A DNA stretch of 51,863 bases from Pseudozyma flocculosa PF-1 (GCF_000417875.1 NW_006920870.1:626296-678158); one strand, 5' to 3'; numbered from the stretch's first letter, positions 20,429 to 32,253 are shown. A program made the numbers and translations. Notes: a model not told the origin generated them from the sequence alone.

Positions 20429-20792
20429 GGATGAGCCACCCGCCGAGGCCTGCGCCGACGTGCGGTCGTCGTCGCGCCGCCAGGCGCGGGCAGAAGGACC
20501 GCGAACCATCCAGTCGAGCAGACCGGTGCGCCGCCGCCGCCACCGTTGCACGTACGCAGACACCTCTGCACATCCACGTGTGCCGTGCAATGGTCGATAT
20601 CTATGACTCTCCTGATCCCGGCTGCAGGCTGGTGATGCGTTGAATGGCGAGCGTGATGCGCTAAAAGTACAAGGTTGCGGGACGGAGAGAGAGAAAGAGG
20701 CGGGGCAGTGAGGCTGAGCCAGGCGGTCGTAGCGGCTGCTGCTGCTGCTGCTGCTGCTGGTGTTGAGGAATGAAAAGAAACGACGTGACCGG
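20429..20792. other. Convergent 3' intergenic region secreted protein 2 / TRS33
   Basis: Holds the duplicated 3' flank and a (GCT)n run at about 20734-20757 close to the TRS33 stop codon. No gene is supported. Confidence 0.55.
20628..20705. repeat. 3' flank of the tandem duplication, copy 2
   Basis: Counterpart of 19325-19404: GGCTGGTGATGCGTTGAA, GTGATGCGC and GCGGGACGGAGAG in the same order. The duplicated unit is therefore roughly 1.1-1.3 kb long: promoter, gene and 3' flank. Confidence 0.6.
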
Positions 20793-21623
20793 TCATGGCC
20801 CGGCCGCCGACGTTGCCGCGGCGGCTCTTTGCGTCTTGACGTGGAAGGTGCACTGTGGCGCCTGGCTGGTCTCTGCGACGACGGCGCTGGGCACGTCGAG
20901 CTGTGCGAGTGCGCCGCGGACGATGCCGACGGGGTACGAGAGGAAGAGCTTGACCTCCCTGGCGGTTTCCTGTGCGCCCCTCGAGGTCGACATGGCGCAG
21001 AGGGGCTTGAAGGCATTGTCCTGGAGCACGTAGACGCCGCGGTGGTTGGTGCGGAGGTTGTCGACCTGTTTGCCCCAGATGGTGGTCCAGAGCTCCTTGC
21101 AGATGAACTTGAGCACGTCGAGGGTCTCGGAGAAGCGGGCGCGCTCGCGCGAGAGGTGCTCGGCCAGGTTGGAGCCGACGTGGAAGCCGATGGCCTCGAG
21201 GCGGGCGCTGACCATGGCGTCGAGCTCGGCCGCCGCGCCCTGGCCGTCTTGGCCCGAGTGGTGGGTCGAGGGATCCGTGGTGTCGCCGAGAGGTGCGATT
21301 CCGGCGTCGGCGAGCTGCTGGCGGGCGAGTCGCTGCTTTTTCGATGCGTGGCGCGAGCTGTAGACGAGGCTGTAGACCATTTCTGTGGCGAGGAGGTGCC
21401 ATGCCTGGCTGTCGACGTAGTTGGGTGGCGGTGTGGCGAGTAGTAGCGTGTCCTGGTTGATCAGCGTGGCCGCCGAGTGCGGGTCGTCGGCCGCCGACGA
21501 GGATGGGAGTGCGGCGGCGAGGTTGGGCAGCGAGTGGAGCGGTTTCGAGGCCGTCGAGAGGGTAGACTGGCCGAGCGAGAGCCTCTCTCCGCCGGCCGGT
21601 GTCCCGACTTTGGGCGATGACAT
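20793..21623 (-). CDS. TRS33: TRAPP complex subunit Trs33/TRAPPC6
   Basis: A single exon encodes 276 residues from the ATG at 21623 (the frame extends to 21656 only through non-ATG codons). TRAPPC6 is a core subunit of the TRAPP tethering complexes, which activate Rab GTPases in ER-Golgi traffic, Golgi function and autophagy. Seen: the Bet3-like fold signature from about residue 150, with LEAIGFHVGSNLAEHLSRE, then RFSETLDVLKFICKELW, TTIWGKQVDNLRTNHRG, VYVLQDNAFKPL, and the C-terminal PVGIVRGALAQLDVPSAVVA plus QAPQCTFHVK. It is longer than the animal protein (about 160 residues) because of a disordered N terminus (1-60) and an insert between helix one and the conserved core (about 105-140). 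Confidence 0.94.
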   Translation of the reverse strand: MSSPKVGTPAGGERLSLGQSTLSTASKPLHSLPNLAAALPSSSAADDPHSAATLINQDTLLLATPPPNYVDSQAWHLLATEMVYSLVYSSRHASKKQRLARQQLADAGIAPLGDTTDPSTHHSGQDGQGAAAELDAMVSARLEAIGFHVGSNLAEHLSRERARFSETLDVLKFICKELWTTIWGKQVDNLRTNHRGVYVLQDNAFKPLCAMSTSRGAQETAREVKLFLSYPVGIVRGALAQLDVPSAVVAETSQAPQCTFHVKTQRAAAATSAAGP

Positions 21624-22653
21624 GGTGTTGCGGTGTTGGGTAGGGTTTGGGGACAAGCGATGATGATGGTGGTGGTGGTGGTGGTGGCGAGAGGGGCAAA
21701 GGTGTTGGAAGTATCGAGGGTGGTGGGTGGTGGGAGGTGGGTGGTGGGTGGTGCGCTCGGGCCATGGCTAGAGGGGGCTGCCGGCCTGTGTTCGGAAGCG
21801 AGAAGCCAGATTGCCCCCCACGTGAAGCCAACCACGTACGGGAGGAAAAAAGCACAGCGGGCGACAGGGCGGCGGCGAGGCGCGCTTTGGCCCTTTGCTC
21901 GTGTGAGGACGGCGGGCAGCGAGGGACGTGTTGGCTGGGTACGGCGTGTCTGTGTTGTATTTGGCCCGCCTGCATGGACGATCCGCTCGCTGCCTCGTCT
22001 GGCAGGCAGGGCAGGGCAGGCTCCACTCTCGACGCTGGCCCTGGCCTGGCCTGGCCTGGTTGTGTTGTTCTCGGGTCCCTCGACTCGTCCATACCTCTCG
22101 CCTTGCCTTCCCCTGCTTGGCTTCTTTCTACCCCTCGACCAGGCGCATCGGGTGCTCGCTCTCCCCTACCCTCTGGACCTTGACGCGCCCACTCCCATAT
22201 CGATCCTCGACCCCCGCCGCTGCCAACTCGCCACCACCGCAACTCATCCTCGCTCCAGGCCTCAAGACCACCCTCCTCGTCACCTCCGCATCGTCTCGGT
22301 TCCCAACGTCTCCAACAAAGCAGCGTTCCACGGCAGCAATAGAACCCGATCCATCCTCAGGAACCCTCGCTCGATACTACCCAGGCGCACCCATACCAAT
22401 TGCAAGCCAACCGGACCGACCTGGCCAGCCACAGGCAAACGAAGCATATCTATCCAGCTCATCTTTAACCAGGCTCGTCGTCGGAAAGCAGGTCGGACAA
22501 ACAAATCAGGTGAGTACGGCCCACTGCTTGCATCGCCAACGCCGCCCGCTGACTTGGCCAGACTCTGCTTGCCCGGACTCTACCCCTCTGCCAGTACCCC
22601 CTGACCGCAAACAGAGCCTATCCTAACCCCCTCGCCCGCAAGCCGGAAACAGC
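21624..22653. other. Divergent intergenic region TRS33 / Whi5-like
   Basis: Contains a (GGT)n tract near 21668-21690, CCTGG pentamers at 22036-22060, and a pyrimidine-rich leader. A GTGAGT donor at 22510 with AG acceptors at 22561 or 22594 could be an intron in the 5' UTR of the downstream gene. No other gene is supported. Confidence 0.5.
22036..22060. promoter_or_regulatory. CCTGG pentamers between TRS33 and the Whi5-like gene
   Basis: Four tandem CCTGG units. They lie about 410 bases before TRS33's ATG and about 600 before the Whi5-like ATG, so either gene could be the target. Confidence 0.4.
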
Positions 22654-24058
22654 ATGGTCGAGCCCCTCGGAGCTTCCTTTGCTGCAAACATCATGTCAGG
22701 CCAAACGAGCAGCCCCTCCGCTTCCTTGCCTGGCAAGGCCGGCGCCATTACCACCAACGCCACCGCAACGACGCCAGGCAAGGCCAAAAAGCAGGCACAG
22801 GCGCAGAGGACAAGGCTTGTCGCTGTGAGTCAACGGGACCTTCGCCACTGCAGCGCAAGTCGAGCCCCTCCCGGTGTTCGTCGACAGATGAGCTGATATG
22901 TCGCATTCTCTCGGTCACCTGCCGCTTGTTCCTGGCTCAGCTCTCGAAACACCTCATGACCCGCTTGCAGTATGCCACCTTCAAGGTCGAGCATGGCTGG
23001 GTACGTTTTCGACCCACTGCAGGCCCAGCAGCGTCCTGCCGGGAATGGTTGCTGATCCTCCGAGCGCCCTTCCCTCCTTTGCATCGCCTCGACCTGTCCC
23101 TCCACAGGCCAAGCAGTCGCTGTCGGAAGTCGAGAACCTCTACTATCACCAGAGCCAGGGCAGCAGTCGGGAAGGCCCAAAGAGCAGCGGGCCGTCGCCA
23201 TCCTCGACGGGGGCAGCCGCCGACGGTCCAGCCACGCCGAGCGTCGCCTCGTCCAGCTCAATCTCGTCGCGGCTGTTCAAGGAGGCGGCCGCACTCAAGA
23301 GACCGGAGTCGGACGGCGGCGACGTCTTCGGTGGCTACGGCCTCGCCACGCCACCTGCATCGGCCGGCACACAGCCAGGCTCGTATCTCGGCGGCGGAAG
23401 CGGCAAGGCGAGCGGGGCTCAAGGTCGAGCGCCGTCCTACACGTCCGTCTCGCCGCCTGGCACGCGCGCACCAGCGCTGGGAGAAGGCTACAGCTCGAAG
23501 CGGCCATCACCGCGCGGCTCAGCACCTGGAAGCGCATCTCGACCGTCAGCAACGACGGCATCGAGGTCCACAGCATCGTCGTCTTCTGCGGCTGCGGCGA
23601 CGTCCTCGGCCGGCGCATCGCCTGCCAATCCCAACGGCGCCACCAGCTACGCGGACTTTTGGAGCCGCGTCGGTTCGTCGTCGAGCCTGTCCCGGACCGG
23701 CGGCACCCCTCACCAATCGGAGCAGGGACATCGGGGATCGGTCGGCCCGACGAAGCGCGCAGCCGATACATCGCCGGGTGCTCTCGAGCCTTTGGGCCGA
23801 GGATCATCGACGGCGACGGCGGCGACAGGCAGCTACGAGGCGAGCGGCGGCAGTCCGCTGAAGCGCGTGCGCATGGATCTCTCGCCTACCAAGACTGACG
23901 GAACCAGCGGCGGCTCGCCCCTCTTGGATCGAGGCCCGAGCTTCGCCGCTAGGGGCAAGGCTTCGACGCAGGTCGCCTCAGGAGGGTCGCCAGCTGCAGT
24001 GGCGACACTGCCGCGGCTATCAAGAAGCGGTAGCCCGACCCCGAGCTCGAGATCGTGA
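22654..24058 (+). CDS. Whi5/Nrm1-like (GTB-motif) transcriptional repressor candidate
   Basis: Three exons (22654-22824, 22941-23000, 23108-24058) encode 393 residues. The conserved block is only visible after splicing: RTRLVA, then LSKHLMTRLQYATFKV-EHGW from the 60-base second exon, then AKQSLSEVENLYYHQS. An R-L-x-L/Q-x-A-x-[FY]KV core followed by GW and an Leu/Glu-rich segment resembles the GTB (G1/S transcription-factor binding) motif of Whi5 and Nrm1, repressors of SBF/MBF and of G1/S genes. The rest is Ser/Pro/Ala/Gly-rich and disordered, with KRP, KRVR and many SP/TP sites (for example SPTK, PPAS), suited to CDK phosphorylation. The family call rests on a short motif, so it is moderate. 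No cyclin or DNA-binding domain is present. Confidence 0.6.
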
Positions 24059-27000
24059 ATCCGAAACGGGCGCACCCGGGCGCCGTTGTGCAGCAGAATC
24101 AGGATGGAAAGAAGCAAGCAAGAATCGAGGTCGAGGGCAAAGGAGAGGTCGCTGTTGGAGAGGGTGGCTCGCCTCAAAGGGGACGCGACGACGGCCACAG
24201 AGGTGCGACCGAGCTTCTCCTCTAGGAGCATCTGGCCCATGATCGTCCTCGGCATGCCGGAGGTCATTGAGGCGTTCTGCTGCGGCTGGGCGTCGAAGGC
24301 CTCGCATCGTGCCCGTCAGCTGTCCATGGGATTGCAGCGACCCAACATGGGGCCACGACCATTCAACGCCCCCTCAGCATTGCTCTGAGCTCCCCGTATC
24401 GCATCCGGCACGACCAACACGTCACCCCACAATGCAACAAAGCAATGTATACCATGCCCTAGTGCCCCGCACCCGCACCCGAAGCACGTACACCCACCCG
24501 GTGGGGTACTCGTGAGTCGTGTGGCTGGACATGGATGCATCCGCCGACGACGAAGTGCTCAGATCTGTTGATGGCTCCTCGGTAGCCGGCAGACCCGGCT
24601 GGTACGTCGAGTCCTGTCCTGTGTGTATACATGCTGCCATGCGCACCGCGACTTGTCCAGCTGGGTCGTAGCCGTACATCCGGAAGTATCGTGTTGACCG
24701 CCTAGACGATGGAGCTAGGGATGTATGAATGAAGAGAGGGACGGGGACGGTCCCAGCTCGATGGAAGGCGAGGCGGCGGGCGTACAAAGGACGGTCCATC
24801 GGATACGAGCGTATTACTGCACCTCGACGACTATCGCATTCCATGATGGAGTCCGGGGTCAATGTCGAAGGCAGACCGGGCCGGGATATTCACATGTGGC
24901 GTTCTGTCCTGCGGGTAGATTGTAATGGCATGGTCTCATTGGGTCGGAAAGCAAGCGAGGCGGGGTGGGGCGGGCATGTGTTGGCTAGATCGATCAGATG
25001 CACCCCTCCTCGTCCTCGCCTCTGCCGAATCGTCTGTTTGTTCGGACAGAGCTGGAACGGCGGTGTCGTACTTGCTGTGTCCATAAGTTACTTGGCTGCT
25101 ACAGTAGCCCGCGCCCATTGCACCCGAGCAGGAGAGGTACATACGTGTGCAGCTTCCAGGACAGACGAGCAATCATGGCGCCAGCGATGTCAATAGACTG
25201 AGACTTGGCCCACGCATCGTCGCCGCTTGCGAGTCGGTGCCGCAGCTAGCAGGCTAGGCTAGCATGGGCGTCGACTTGTTGGACCGTGAAAGCTCCAGGC
25301 GATTTTCTGTTGCGCTAGCGGTGCAAGTGGTAGATGAGATTCAGCCGATGAGTCGACCCCGCACCCGCACCATGTCAATCAATCAGGCAATCTACCCGGA
25401 CCATTTATCTTGTGCGGGTTGCCTGGCGAGCGCCGATGGTAGATTGCACAGCAGGTGGCCCACGTCTCTTTATTGGTTGACTGTGGACCATGGGAAAGAT
25501 TGGCTTGAGATAGATTGCCATCTCGCTCGCCTACTGGCCTGGCCTGTGCACCGTATTGCACTCGCGCCGCGCAGTAGATCGTCCCGGGATCCATTACTGC
25601 GTAGCTCGCGCGCTTCGGGACCGGAAGAGGCCGATCCAACTCGATGTCCACCTTGCCCTTCCCCTCCCGTTTCTCGCTGCTTTGAGCCGCACACACAGAG
25701 CGAGTCGATGGGATAGAGATGCGGACCCGATGTCGTATTGAAGATGATCGAACGACGACGATCTGCGGGCTGACCAGGCCGTCAGCCCGCTGCCGATGTT
25801 GAGCAACTGCTGACGGGCAGGTTCCAGGAGAGTCAGCCAGCCTCGCCTGCCCTTGCACGCTCGCAGATCGGTCGACCAGCCATCTACACTCACCCAGGGC
25901 AGGCAGGTACATGGGACGGAAGAAGAAGGAGTCCGAACAACTCGCCGCGCTCCCTGTGAACCGGAGACATGTCTGCGGGAGGGAATCGAGCCTGGGCCGG
26001 GTGTGGAAACGGGCGGTTGTCGTTTTTTGCTCTTTTTCACACCGACCCCTCACGCCTGGCAGGCATACATACATGGGATACAAGTACTGGGCGGACAAGC
26101 AAGGGAGCGAGGGGGGCTGCGGCGGGAAGGCGCAGCCTAACAACAGATTGCAAGCCGGCAGGAAGGGGGGCGCTCGAGGCAGGCAGGGGGGAGGCACCCC
26201 CCTCACCCCTGCCCTTTCTCGCCTAAAGTGCATTCCGCGCCCGTGCCACACCTTATGCGATCCCGACGCCACTACTGCCTACCACCACCATCAGCCACGG
26301 CCCGAACGATGGCCCGGAAGCATACTGTAGGTGAACCCCACCCATGGTCGTCGGCTTGCCGGATCAGGCTGAACAACCATCGCGGGAGGACAGATGGATG
26401 TACCAAGAGGGGATCTCGGTGCGGGCCACGCTGTGAACCAACCACGTACACTATCTAGGTGACTGTCGGCAGACCCTTCCTCGCCTTGCCCCATCCGAAG
26501 TGGTCCGTCACGATCGCCGACTTTCAGAGGCACACGCCCGGCCTGGGCTCCATCTGGTTCAGCTGCTCTTCGGTACGGAACGGGTGGACGTCCTGCAAAG
26601 AAGAGGACGAGGAAGGCTTCAGCGAGACTAGCGGTCGACTAGCTCGGTGGCACATGCTCTCGGGTACAAGTCGGACCGGCCAACGTGATCATGGGTTGAT
26701 GACGCGTCGCCAACCCACCCCTCCATACCTAGGCCAGGCTACCGACTGGTACATAACCACATGTCCTCAAGATCTGCTCGTCCAAGCTGCGCCGAGCCGT
26801 CCAGCATGCGGAGGCGGGCGCCGAGTCAGCATATCTCCCCTCGTTTCGCCAACTCTGGAAGTGATGGATCACTCGTCTGGCATCGTGTTTGGCGAAAGCA
26901 GGCCGCAGACAGCCCATGCAAGAGCAGCATGCCCGGCACATGGCCAAGCAAGGCGTGAATCCATCCGATCAAAGCGGGCAGGCGGCGCAGTACCGAGATG

Positions 27001-30000
27001 AGAAGGGCTGGCTGGCCATGTTGAGTGAATCGCGATACGTATTGCACCACCGCCCTTTGCCGCCCGCGCGCCATTTGTCGTGGCTCAGCTCGCGGCGAAA
27101 GCGGCGATGACCGCAGACGGAGCTCGACCACGAGGAGTCACCCCTTGACAGTTTGGCGAGTGTGCCTGCCGACACCTTCGGGTCGGGTGCCGTACCTTCG
27201 GAAGCAAGGCAGCGCGCGGCCATAATCTGGCTCGGTCGCTGGCACGGCCGGCTTCTGGACCTGACTAGGCACAACCGAGCAGGGAGGATCCTCGGTCGAC
27301 TAGATTGAGCTCGAGCTCGTCGCCGGATCGGTGTTTGCAACAGGTAGGCAGGCAGGCAAAGCAAGGTCCAGCTCAACGCCATCCCGAACCAAACTCGGAA
27401 TGACGTTCCGAGCCCGTCCGTCTTCCCGGCCATCGTGCGCCGCGCCTGTTCCCATCTCGCTCAGCGCATTGGGTGCCAGATGACTGTCCAAGGGTTTGTC
27501 CTCACTGCAAGGGTCCGAGAGCGCGTGTGCAGAAGGCAGGCGAGCTGTATTCGTACACAACCTTGAGAACCTTGAGCTTCGTTGGAGTGGCGGCCCGGGA
27601 CGTGATCGCCTGCGTCGCCCATTGATACGTAGGCCGGCGCATTCTAGGGTGGAGCGACCAACGTGGCGCAACGGTAGCGTTTGACCTGGCCAGACCGAGG
27701 ATGCTCAGTTTACCCGCTGGTTGGTCCCACCAGCCGATGGTGTGACAAACCTGCTCCACGCGCCGTTCGATCAAGGGCTAAGTAACACAGTCTTCTCGTC
27801 AAGAGGTCCGATATCGGCCCACTGTGCAGAGCTGAAGCTGTCTTTCCATTTCGTCGGGATCGGGACCTCGAAGCGAAGGAGGAGGCCGAGGGCGAGGGAA
27901 ACAGGGCCGAGGTGCGAGGGCAGCGAGACGAGGGGATGCTGGGAGTCGCGGCTCGCGCTGGTGCGCTGCGGCAGGTATGTAGGCGTGCTGGAGATTCGAC
28001 GCAAGTCCCCCTTGCACAGGCACAAGGCAGAGCCGAGCAGGACGACCCACCCCTTGTGGCTTGCGCCTCGCCGCTCCCAGTTTTGCGCCACTTTGGCTTG
28101 CCTGGTCGTTCGTTGACCTTCCTCTCGGTCGTGGTCGATGCTGCGGCTGCGCACCCGGCCATGGGGGCTCAGGCGAGGCATGCCCCCGCGCAAGCACAGC
28201 GTAGCGTGGTCCGTTGGTCGATGGCCACCGGAGTAATTCTTTCTGGAGTGCCGAATGCTCGTCTGCCCGGCCGGCTCGGTTCAGGACGATATGTAGCCTG
28301 GAGCTTGGCATCGGCCAGCCCGAGGCAGTGGCTGGCATGTGGGTACGACAGTTTCCATGCGCAGACCTCGCCCATGACGATCGATGCCTTTGTCGTCGAT
28401 TGTCGACGAGGACGAGACGGGAAGGTCGACGGTGCTGCGGCGTCATTATTTCGACAACCCTAGTGTGCAAGGCCGAGGACGCAGGGGAGGGGCCTCATAC
28501 CCGAGGGACCCGACAACAATGACCGACGAGCCGGTCGAGAAAGGGGGCATGTGCTCGAACGGCATCGCCAAAACATGGGGTGCGCCACAAAAAGTACGTG
28601 TGGCCGGCCGCAGCGCCGGCCCACGCTCGACGCCGACGTGAAGCCGGCCTCCTCCCCAGAGAGAACGTATGTACGTGTGCGTGTACCTAGAAAGCCGGCC
28701 GACCGACCGGCCGTCGAGGTCCACTCCACTCCTACGGAACGGAAGCTGGGCATGGGTACCTACATGCAGCCCGAGCGCCACCATCGACTCGTCCGACCTT
28801 GACTGACCCGTGTGAAGATCCAAGCAAAATTCCGAATCGAGAACGAGGAGGTCTGCGAGCGGCGCCAGACCGCAGCGGCCCTTGCCAACAAACATGGGTG
28901 TGGGGGCAAGAGCCCGGTTACTGCGCGCGACCGGGGCGGTGCAGTCGCCCGAGGCAGAGGGAGAAAGGTACGGTGGCTGGCGGACAACGCGCGGAGATCC
29001 GAGCTGCCGCCTTTCAAGCGCCGGCCCAACTCGGCCGTCGTGGACCATCCTCGGCACCGGTGCTCCTCCGTCATGAACGCCAACAGCGTTGCTTTATAGT
29101 ACATACGTGCGTGCTGTTGATGTGGCATCTCAAGGCGACTTCCTGAGTTCAAACCCCCACACACAGTGCGCACCGGCCTGCGCTACTGCGCGTTCCAGAA
29201 ATCCAGGGAGGAGTAGAGTGGATTACGGTTTGCAGACAGAGGGTTGGCGCGAGGTGGCCTCGCCTGCCGTATTTACGTCTCGACCGGCGTCGGCCATCAC
29301 ACGGGTCACCGCCAAGCCCGTTGGTAGGTTGCCGCAGGGGGCATGGCATGGTCTTGCATCGTGGCCTCGGCTCCGTGGCCTTCGTCCCAAGGCCGTCCGC
29401 CAGAGTACGGGGTCTGACCTTGACGAAGAGATCTCGGTTGTTCAGTCAAATGGCCTCGACCGTACATCTGGCTCGCCGGGAGACGCCTAGTACATATCAG
29501 ACCTCGTCGCGCTGGTTTAGGGTGGTGCCCGTTGTCTCTGAGACCGCACAAGACACGGTCCACGTCCAGAGCTGAGAACCCGCGCCACCGATCGAGTCCC
29601 GCCCTTCGTTTGGGCGTGTCTGCGGCTTCAATGGGCACAGGCGCGACGATCCCGGCTGCGGCATGTATGTACCTACATCCGCATGTGCGAGTACAAAGGC
29701 TCCCTGGCTGCGACGATTGTTTCCGAGGCGATCGAAAGACGATGACAAAATCGGATCCCGCTTTGCGACCTCTGCGAGACAAAGGCAAGCTGCGATAGCG
29801 TAGCGTAGCGTCGATCATTGTCCGTGCGCGCGCTCTTCTTTCCGCATCTGCGAGGCGCCTGGTTGGCTCCTTCGTGGCCATTGTACTGTACAGTAAGCAA
29901 GTGCCCCCACTCTTCCGGCCCTACAGTCGAGTCCGTCGTTGTGCCTAGCACGTTCCTCGGGACTGTGGACGAGGACCAGCAGCCTGAAACGAAAAGATGA

Positions 30001-32108
30001 CGAACCATAGTGCCACAGCCCAAAGCTCGTACTCTGCGAGGAGAGACGACCAAAGTATATCATACCTATGCAGCGAGAAAAGACCGTCGTGATGGACCTG
30101 AGTCTGGGCCTTGCATCCGACGAGGAGCGAACGCCCTACAGTAGGGATGACGATAAGGTTCGTGGCGGAGATGTGGCATCGAACACCTGACGAAAGACAC
30201 TACAACTGAGACATGGCTAGACGAATAGCCTGGGAGGACTACGATTCGCCCTGAGGCGATCTGACGGTCTGCTTCCTGTATCTACGTAGGCTCCGACGAC
30301 TCGGGTCAGAATGGTTGACGAGCAGGTGTGGTTGGTGGCATGCTTGGCGTAATGAGAGCAACTTCGACCTCGTTCGTCCTGATTCCCTTGCCACAACGAG
30401 CACCACTTGTACAAGCCCGATAAAGATACACTTCTAGGTGAGAGAAGGATGAAACTAGCGCGTGGTTGGTTATCGTGGCGGCGGGAGATGCACGCTAGGG
30501 AGACCGATGAAAGACGGAAGACTTGGAGGTCTGGGGGGCCTGGGACAATGCGACCCTGATCGCTTACGGAGAACCAGAGCCAACGGAGAAGTGCGGCGTG
30601 AGATTCGCCTTTGGCGAGAGAAGGTGGCTGGCTGGCCGGCTGGTCTGGCCGCGCGACGCCACCACGAGCTCGACTAGCGTGCCTAGGCCCGAACGGCTCG
30701 GAATCCCTCCTGGAGAACAATGGGGAGCAGAGATTGTTGTAGTAGCGCGGTACCGTACCTGTAGGCCAGCCCCTGGCTGGGAGTCTTCGGGTGTACGCCT
30801 CGACCGTCGCATCAAAGACAGGCCCGGCCCAACGTCCGCGGCCAAATCTTCTCGCAAACGGATGATCTTGCTCGTGACCATCTCGCTGGGGATACTGTAT
30901 GCACGACCATGACCGTCGATCATTGTCCGCCAGCCTACCTTCTGCCCGAAGAGAACCTACACGATGCACATACGTATGTACCCGGGCAGTCCCAGGCTCG
31001 TCCTTGGGTGCGGCGAGTCTTAGTCAGCCCTTTGTACCTACACCCGTCCCTTATCAAGCCACAGGCGGCTTGCTTGACTTCTCTTGTCCGAGCTGGACGA
31101 GGCGGCGTAGACCCACGTTGGCGTTGGTACGGCGCCACCTGATTTTGACCGCAAAAGGTCAAATGAAATCGCACCAGCGGCGGGGCGCAAGCAAGCCTAG
31201 ACGCTTCTTTGAAGAAGCTGCATGTGGACGAGGTCCTGACTTAGGCTAGGGTGGATGGATGCTGTAGGCTACTACACTCGAACCTTGTTTCCCTGCCTGA
31301 TTTGCTCGATGAATACCACGGGCTCCCTGTGCGCGCCGCCCGAGCCTTGAACCTTGACAAGACATATAGCGTCCGAACGGCGTCGGTGCGGCGAGCGTTC
31401 GGGATCGGCCAAGGGTGCCAGTAGTGTACGTCCGACACGCAGCCCGCGTGCTGCCTTGCTCGGCGTGAGTGCGTTGGTCTGCCAGGCGGTCGCCCGGACG
31501 GGCGTGGCTACGAGATGCGCCGAGCCAAAACTCAGATCTCTCTTTTTGCGCGTGGTTGCAAGGGACAACGAGATCCTCTGGGCAATCGATCTGTCGCTCC
31601 GACGGGGGCGACGGCCAGTGAGAGTGTAGGACGGGCTGCGGCTGTACGTGTCGTGCCCTGCTGCGCGCTGCGCTGTCGTGTGTTGCGCATCCGCGCAATC
31701 GATCTCGGCGTGATGGCAGCACGAGCGGTGGGCGGCGGCGACAACCAAGGCACGTACAGACAGATAGGAGAGAGTTTTACAGCAACGCAGCTGACGCCGG
31801 CTGCAGGGTCTGCGACGGGAACACGCGCGACCACGCACGCACGACAGTAGTAGTCGCCGGCCACTTTGCGACGAGGGCGGACAAGCAGCCGTTTGAGGCC
31901 GTCTGACGTGTACTCGTGCCTGTGCCTACGACCGGTCCCAACCCGGTCCGACGGCCAGGTTGCGTCCGTTGACCGGCCAAGGACGGATGCTGTTGCAAAC
32001 CAAGGCACGCCGAGGCTGGCCCCCCCCCCTTTTCTTTCTTCTCTCGTCGTAGAGTTAACCGTTACGTTCGTACGTACGTACGTACGGTACCGGTCCGACC
32101 GTCGTCCG
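24059..32108. other. Gene desert, left part (8 kb), no supportable gene
   Basis: No open frame shows conserved motifs, a consistent codon bias or splice-linked extension; all frames are shorter than 300 codons and of random-looking composition. GC appears somewhat lower than in the flanking genes. Present: scattered GTACATAC octamers (25137, 28667, 29099, 29665, 30974), a C run at 32021-32029, and (GTAC)n repeats at about 32070-32085 just before the assembly gap. Possible identities are heterochromatin or a centromere-adjacent segment, decayed transposons, or lineage-specific noncoding transcription; the sequence does not decide. Confidence 0.55.
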
Positions 32109-32128
32109 NNNNNNNNNNNNNNNNNNNN
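32109..32128. other. Assembly gap (20 N)
   Basis: A run of exactly 20 N, a conventional scaffold-gap size, so the true length and content are unknown. It is flanked by GTAC repeats on the left and a hairpin on the right, both hard to assemble. Confidence 0.98.
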
Positions 32129-32151
32129 CCCGTACCCGACCGGCCGACGTG

Positions 32152-32183
32152 TCGTCCGTTCGTACGGCCGAACGAACGGACGA
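32152..32183. repeat. Perfect 12-bp inverted repeat next to the gap
   Basis: Arms at 32152-32163 (TCGTCCGTTCGT) and 32172-32183 are exact reverse complements separated by an 8-base loop. It lies 23 bases right of the gap. Confidence 0.85.
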
Positions 32184-32221
32184 GTCGTCGTTGTCGAACC
32201 AAACGACGCGCCGACGCGTGT

Positions 32222-32253
32222 CCCCCCCCCCCCCCCCCCCTTTTTTTTTTTTT
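32222..32253. repeat. poly-C / poly-T tract
   Basis: A 19-base C run is followed directly by a 13-base T run. A similar but shorter C-then-T tract occurs at 32021-32041 left of the gap. Confidence 0.9.

Noticed and set aside
20425..22242. 605-codon minus-strand frame over the secreted gene 2/TRS33 region
   Set aside because: Low-complexity Pro/Arg/Ala composition, overlaps TRS33 in another frame, contains no conserved block.
29140..29165. GAGTTCAAACCCCC as a tRNA T-loop
   Set aside because: No matching D-arm, anticodon arm or acceptor stem could be built around it.
29810..30929. 15-base exact repeat GTCGATCATTGTCCG at 29810 and 30915
   Set aside because: An exact 15-mer pair is expected about once or more by chance in a window of this size.
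30217..30969. 250-codon minus-strand frame in the desert
   Set aside because: No motif, no signal peptide, no ATG-linked context, composition as expected by chance.
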